NCBI RefSeq assembly: GCF_000717645.1
Contig: NZ_JNZZ01000014.1
Span: 114,220 to 178,219 of the forward strand
From: Streptomyces californicus
GTDB lineage: Bacteria > Actinomycetota > Actinomycetes > Streptomycetales > Streptomycetaceae
Direction: 5' to 3'
Length of the DNA: 64,000 nt
Shown: piece after piece, positions 63,370 through 64,000 of the stretch
Layout: every line of letters starts with the position of its first letter
Position numbering within the stretch: position 1 is the stretch's first letter
Notes under the pieces: model-generated
What the model saw: only the letters and a program-made list of their open reading frames with translations
Told to the model about the DNA's origin: nothing
Database searches by the model: none
Translations under genes and position numbers: made by a program

Positions 63370-64000
63370 TCAGACGTTCGGGACCTTGAGGCGGTCCCAG
63401 CTGGTCTTGCCGGGGATGCCGTCGGCGGCGGCCCCGCTGTATCCGCACTTCCGCTGCCAGGCGGCGTACGACTTGCGGTCCGCCTCGGACCACCGGGGCC
63501 CCGGGCCGACGGCGTACCGGCCGCAGCCCTCCGCGACGAGCCGCTTACCCATCGCCGTGACGATCGCGCTGTTGCGGCCGGCCTTGAAGAACGCGGCCCC
63601 CGGGAATGGCTCGTGCTTCGGCTTCGTGGCCGGGGGCTTCGACGGCTCGGCCGGCGGACGCTCCGGCTTCTCACTCAGCCGCTTCGCGATCCGGCCACGC
63701 ATCCCGTTCATGCTGAACCCGCGCGGGTCGACCTTGCCCGGCTGCCACTCCAGGTGGCCGATCACCGACCGCTCCGACCAGCCGTGTGCCCGGCAGACCG
63801 CCGCCGACGCCCGCTCGATCGCGAGCAACTGGGCGGCCGGCCACGGGTCCTTGCCGTCCCCGAGGTTGACGCATTCGAAACCGTAGAAATGGCGGTTGCC
63901 ATCGGTGTTGGCCTCGTTGTCCGGAGGCAGCGCCTTCTCCGCGATGACGGCGCGCAGGACGTCGTCGTCGCCGAGTCCGGCGTGGTTGGCCCGGCCGTTC
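63370..64000 (-). CDS. N-acetylmuramoyl-L-alanine amidase (phage endolysin-like), partial
   Basis: Open from the right edge to a stop at 63370, so the N-terminus is missing; 209 residues are visible. The edge reads Gly-Arg-Ala-Asn-His-Ala-Gly, carrying a zinc histidine of Amidase_2/PGRP folds, then Phe-Tyr-Gly-Phe-Glu-Cys-Val-Asn-Leu-Gly, and Ile-Gly-His-Leu-Glu-Trp-Gln-Pro-Gly-Lys-Val-Asp-Pro with the second His. A linker rich in Pro/Lys/Glu leads to a C-terminal domain with Trp-Asp-Arg-Leu-Lys resembling peptidoglycan binding. It heads the lysis module with the holin. Likely a cell-wall amidase of phage origin. Confidence 0.88.
   Translation of the reverse strand, partial: NGRANHAGLGDDDVLRAVIAEKALPPDNEANTDGNRHFYGFECVNLGDGKDPWPAAQLLAIERASAAVCRAHGWSERSVIGHLEWQPGKVDPRGFSMNGMRGRIAKRLSEKPERPPAEPSKPPATKPKHEPFPGAAFFKAGRNSAIVTAMGKRLVAEGCGRYAVGPGPRWSEADRKSYAAWQRKCGYSGAAADGIPGKTSWDRLKVPNV

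Overview
This is high-GC actinobacterial DNA from a Streptomyces (or very close relative) chromosome, covering the replication-origin region. The evidence is the gene order dnaB ... parB-parA-rsmG-jag-yidC-yidD-rnpA-rpmH-dnaA-oriC-dnaN-gnd-recF-dciA-gyrB-gyrA-tRNA-Ile, a DnaA with the very long domain II seen in Streptomyces, a FemX-type enzyme as expected for a glycine peptidoglycan bridge, and ten perfect copies of the 14-bp ParB site parS (GTTTCACGTGAAAC). Genus-level assignment is inference from memory of these families; no search was run.

Layout. 1-9400: accessory and metabolic genes (cystathionine gamma-lyase-type enzyme, Nudix, two GNATs, a MarR/MFS pair, a serine beta-lactamase-like hydrolase, the remnant of an alpha/beta hydrolase), then dnaB. 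9400-13300: a DnaA-box cluster upstream of dnaB, a MATE transporter, and the ribosomal/ssb operon rpsF-ssb-rpsR-rplI. 13300-22900: cell-wall and envelope genes (FemX-like transferase, alanine-racemase-like protein, GT87-type mannosyltransferase, bifunctional PBP), then PadR and inositol-phosphate synthase. 22900-36400: MFS, CCA-adding enzyme, a large secreted/anchored protein next to MurJ and a pseudokinase, then sigM/anti-sigma and trxB-trxA under a SigR-type promoter. 36700-56150: the replication and segregation core: parAB, rsmG, the jag-yidC-yidD-rnpA-rpmH block, dnaA, oriC with about 20 DnaA boxes and a DnaA-trio-like element, dnaN, gnd, recF, dciA, gyrB, gyrA, a DUF3566 membrane protein and tRNA-Ile.

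56150-64000 is different in character: many very small overlapping genes, a secreted peptide beside an HTH regulator, an XRE regulator behind a nested palindrome, a DUF5753/DUF6879-type regulatory operon, a secreted HNH nuclease, a four-repeat type I-E-like CRISPR array with no cas genes in view, and a phage-type lysis cassette (amidase, holin, two membrane proteins) running off the right edge. It begins just after tRNA-Ile, a common integration target, so an integrated element or prophage remnant is likely, but no duplicated attachment site is visible.

Recurring theme: all ten parS copies lie left of oriC. Five of them sit in four convergent gene junctions, four of those five are centred in longer palindromes, and two others are inside coding sequence, both read as Val-Ser-Arg-Glu-Thr.
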